A DNA stretch of 64,000 nt from Burkholderiaceae bacterium (GTDB lineage: Bacteria; Pseudomonadota; Gammaproteobacteria; Burkholderiales; Burkholderiaceae_B), in contig JANQYI010000009.1 in NCBI GenBank assembly GCA_030728985.1, positions 160,243 to 224,242 of the forward strand, in the 5' to 3' direction. Position numbers and translations under genes: made by a program. The notes beneath the pieces were generated by a model, which saw nothing but the letters and a program-made list of their open reading frames with translations, had not been told where the DNA came from and did no database searches. Position 1 is the stretch's first letter, and each line of letters begins with the position of its first letter. Shown piece by piece: positions 61,228 through 64,000 of this stretch.

Positions 61228-63933
61228 ATGAAACACGACACCTTGAACACGCTTAAGAAATTCAAAATTGGTAAAAAAGAAGCGCATTTTTACTCCTTGC
61301 CGGCACTGGGTGCGTCGCTAGGCCTTGACCTCTCTCGTCTACCCCTGTCCATCCGAATTGTGTTGGAGTCCGTTCTGCGCAACTGCGATGGGAAAAAAGT
61401 CACTGAAAGTCACATCCGCGAATTAGCAAACTGGCAACCCAAGAGCGCACGCGAACTCGAAATTCCCTTTGTCGTCGCCCGCGTCGTCCTGCAGGACTTT
61501 ACCGGCGTACCCTTGCTCGCCGATCTCGCCGCGATGCGCACAATCGCGAAAAAAATGGGCAAGGAAGCCAAATCAATCGAGCCTCTGGTGCCTGTTGACC
61601 TGGTGGTCGACCACTCTGTGATGATTGATTATTTTGGCACCAAGAACGCATTGGACCTCAATATGAAGGTCGAGTTTTCGCGTAACAAGGAGCGCTACCA
61701 ATTTCTAAAATGGGGCATGCAAGCGTTTGATACGTTTGGGGTAGTGCCTCCGGGTTTTGGCATTGTTCATCAGATCAATCTCGAGTACCTCGCGCGCGGC
61801 GTGCATCACGATAAAAATCACAATGTGTACTATCCGGATTCACTTGTCGGTACAGATAGTCACACCACCATGATCAACGGCATCGGTGTCGTCGGCTGGG
61901 GCGTGGGTGGCATCGAAGCCGAAGCCGGTATGCTGGGGCAACCTGTTTACTTTTTGACTCCGGACGTCGTGGGGGTCGAGCTGACAGGCGAGTTGCGTGG
62001 CGGCGTTACCGCAACGGACCTGGTGCTCACAATCACCGAGCTGTTACGCAAAGAAAAAGTGGTGGGAAAATTTGTCGAGTTCTGTGGTTCGGGTACCGCC
62101 AAACTCTCCGTGACGGACCGTGCAACCATTGGCAATATGGCGCCCGAGTATGGTGCCACGATGGGATTTTTCCCCGTCGATCATCGAACGATCGAATATT
62201 TCGAAGGCACAGGTCGCAGCAAGGACGAAGTCCAAGCCCTGGAGGCTTATTTCAAAGCACAGGAGATGTTTGGTGTTCCTAATGCTGCGGATATCAACTA
62301 CACCAAGGTCGTCAAACTTGATCTTGCTTCGGTGGTGCCCTCTCTCGCGGGCCCCAAGCGTCCCCAAGATCGCATCGAGATCGGACAGGTCAAAAAAACG
62401 TTCAAAAAACTGTATGCCAAACCGATCGAAGAGAACGGCTTTAATCAGCCCGCCGCCAAACTCGGCAAAGCCTTTACCACCTCGACGGGCAAGACCCTTC
62501 GCAACGGTGATATTTTGATCGCAGGCATCACCTCCTGCACTAACACCTCCAATCCGAGCGTGATGTTGGCGGCAGGATTGCTCGCTAAAAAAGCCGTCAA
62601 AGCAGGCCTTAAGATCCCTCAACATGTCAAAACATCACTCGCTCCTGGTTCGCGGGTCGTCACGGAGTATCTGGAGCGGGCAGGCTTGTTGCCCTATCTA
62701 GACCAACTCGGTTTCGACGTTGCAGCCTACGGTTGCACGACGTGTATTGGTAATGCTGGCGATTTAGCGGCCGATTTCAATCAAGCCATCATCGACAACG
62801 ACCTGATCTGCGCAGCGGTTCTCTCGGGCAACCGTAATTTCGAAGCGCGCATTCATCCCAACCTCAAAGCGAACTTCCTTGCCTCTCCTCCGCTGGTGGT
62901 CGCCTATGCCCTCGCGGGCAACATGATGCGCGACTTGATGACCGAGCCCGTAGGCGTCGGTAAAAAAGGACCCGTCTATCTAGGTGACCTCTGGCCTAGT
63001 GCCAAAGAAGTTGAGAAACTCATGCACTTCGCGATGGATCCGAAAGTCTTTCGCGCCAACTATGCCAAGGTTGAAAAAAAACCAGGCAAACTTTGGCAAA
63101 ACATTGAAGGGGTCACAGGGGATGTCTATGACTGGCCAAGCTCAACCTATATCGCCGAGCCCCCCTTTTTCGCTGAGTTCACAATGGAACCCAAACCCAT
63201 GCCCGCAGTTCGCGGGGCGAGAACCCTTGGAATTTTTGGCGACTCTGTGACAACTGATCATATTTCGCCTGCAGGCGCGATCAGTGAAACCACTCCTGCG
63301 GGTCAATGGCTGCTCGCGCACGGCGTGCAAAAAGCGGACTTTAATAGTTATGGTTCGCGTCGCGGCAATCACGAAATTATGATGCGAGGCACCTTTGCCA
63401 ACGTGCGTATTAAAAACCTGATGATTTCACCTCGCTCAGATGGCTCACGCGTCGAAGGCGGACAGACCCTGATGCAACCGACAGGCGAACAAGTATCGAT
63501 CTACGATGCCGCCATGCAGTACGTCGCTCAAGGCACGCCGACTGTTGTCTTTGGTGGCGAAGAGTACGGCACGGGCTCCTCACGTGACTGGGCCGCCAAG
63601 GGAACACAATTGCTGGGCGTCAAAGCTGTGATTGCGCGTAGCTTTGAGCGTATTCACCGTAGCAACTTGGTAGGAATGGGGGTCTTGCCTCTGCAGTTCA
63701 AAGGGCATGAAAGCGCGACGAGCCTAGGCTTGACCGGTGCCGAAACGTTTGATGTCGAGGGATTGGAACACGGCATTCTGCCCCAGCAAGACGCCACGCT
63801 CGTGATTCATCGCCCAGACGGCTCTAGCCAACGCGTGACCGTACTTCTGCGTATCGACACCCCCATCGAAGTGGACTACTACCAACATGGCGGGATTTTG
63901 CCCTTTGTCTTGCGTCAACTGATCGCGGCTTGA
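61228..63933 (+). CDS. acnA: Aconitate hydratase AcnA
   Basis: [100 protein letters not shown]. Confidence 0.97.
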   Translation: MKHDTLNTLKKFKIGKKEAHFYSLPALGASLGLDLSRLPLSIRIVLESVLRNCDGKKVTESHIRELANWQPKSARELEIPFVVARVVLQDFTGVPLLADLAAMRTIAKKMGKEAKSIEPLVPVDLVVDHSVMIDYFGTKNALDLNMKVEFSRNKERYQFLKWGMQAFDTFGVVPPGFGIVHQINLEYLARGVHHDKNHNVYYPDSLVGTDSHTTMINGIGVVGWGVGGIEAEAGMLGQPVYFLTPDVVGVELTGELRGGVTATDLVLTITELLRKEKVVGKFVEFCGSGTAKLSVTDRATIGNMAPEYGATMGFFPVDHRTIEYFEGTGRSKDEVQALEAYFKAQEMFGVPNAADINYTKVVKLDLASVVPSLAGPKRPQDRIEIGQVKKTFKKLYAKPIEENGFNQPAAKLGKAFTTSTGKTLRNGDILIAGITSCTNTSNPSVMLAAGLLAKKAVKAGLKIPQHVKTSLAPGSRVVTEYLERAGLLPYLDQLGFDVAAYGCTTCIGNAGDLAADFNQAIIDNDLICAAVLSGNRNFEARIHPNLKANFLASPPLVVAYALAGNMMRDLMTEPVGVGKKGPVYLGDLWPSAKEVEKLMHFAMDPKVFRANYAKVEKKPGKLWQNIEGVTGDVYDWPSSTYIAEPPFFAEFTMEPKPMPAVRGARTLGIFGDSVTTDHISPAGAISETTPAGQWLLAHGVQKADFNSYGSRRGNHEIMMRGTFANVRIKNLMISPRSDGSRVEGGQTLMQPTGEQVSIYDAAMQYVAQGTPTVVFGGEEYGTGSSRDWAAKGTQLLGVKAVIARSFERIHRSNLVGMGVLPLQFKGHESATSLGLTGAETFDVEGLEHGILPQQDATLVIHRPDGSSQRVTVLLRIDTPIEVDYYQHGGILPFVLRQLIAA

Positions 63934-64000
63934 GGTGCTGATTCTCGTCCCCAAGGCTGGCCGCCGCCGAGCATCGGAAGATAGTTCGTTACACTAGACT

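Noticed and set aside
1-64000. Search for CRISPR arrays, tRNA/rRNA genes, IS elements, prophage or defence systems
   Set aside because: No regularly spaced repeats, tRNA-like cloverleafs, transposase, integrase or phage proteins were recognised; the content is continuous chromosomal metabolism.

Overview
The window is a dense, mostly core-metabolism stretch of a beta-proteobacterial chromosome. The lineage looks like Burkholderiales/Alcaligenaceae, which is inferred from gene content and not tested. I support about 53 protein genes. I saw no rRNA, tRNA, CRISPR array, IS element or prophage. Left to right: (1) a DUF1537/OtnK-type sugar-acid kinase divergent from a TRAP transporter operon; (2) ogt, an Old-Yellow-Enzyme oxidoreductase, yajQ, a MOSC protein, a 52-aa DUF5993-like membrane protein missed by the ORF track, a DsbB-like protein, an M23 peptidase and a histidine phosphatase; (3) a six-gene, tightly coupled minus-strand operon joining a periplasmic IorAB-type molybdenum hydroxylase to soxXYZA, with no soxB or soxCD and a SoxY whose C-terminus lacks the GGCGG arm; (4) a storage-polymer region with a DUF1854 protein, a PH-like/zinc-ribbon ABC transporter, a degenerate C-terminally truncated CphA paralogue, full-length cphA, and phaR-phaB-phaC; (5) pgeF, rluD, bamD, a DinG-family helicase, tex, trpS and zapE; (6) a roughly 28 kb TCA/methylcitrate block: lpd-odhB-sucA, maeB, gltA, sdhE-sdhBADC, a GntR regulator, mdh, prpB-prpC-acnD-prpF, two small uncharacterised genes, acnB and acnA. 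The best new regulatory signal is an identical 20-bp sequence (GTCTTATATAAGATATAAGA) upstream of mdh/gntR and of acnB. In both places it lies 23 nt from a candidate -35 box, which suggests a dedicated TCA regulon operator. The best candidate for an under-described system is the molybdenum hydroxylase-SoxXYZA operon. The cyanophycin-associated ABC/DUF1854/degenerate-CphA set comes second.
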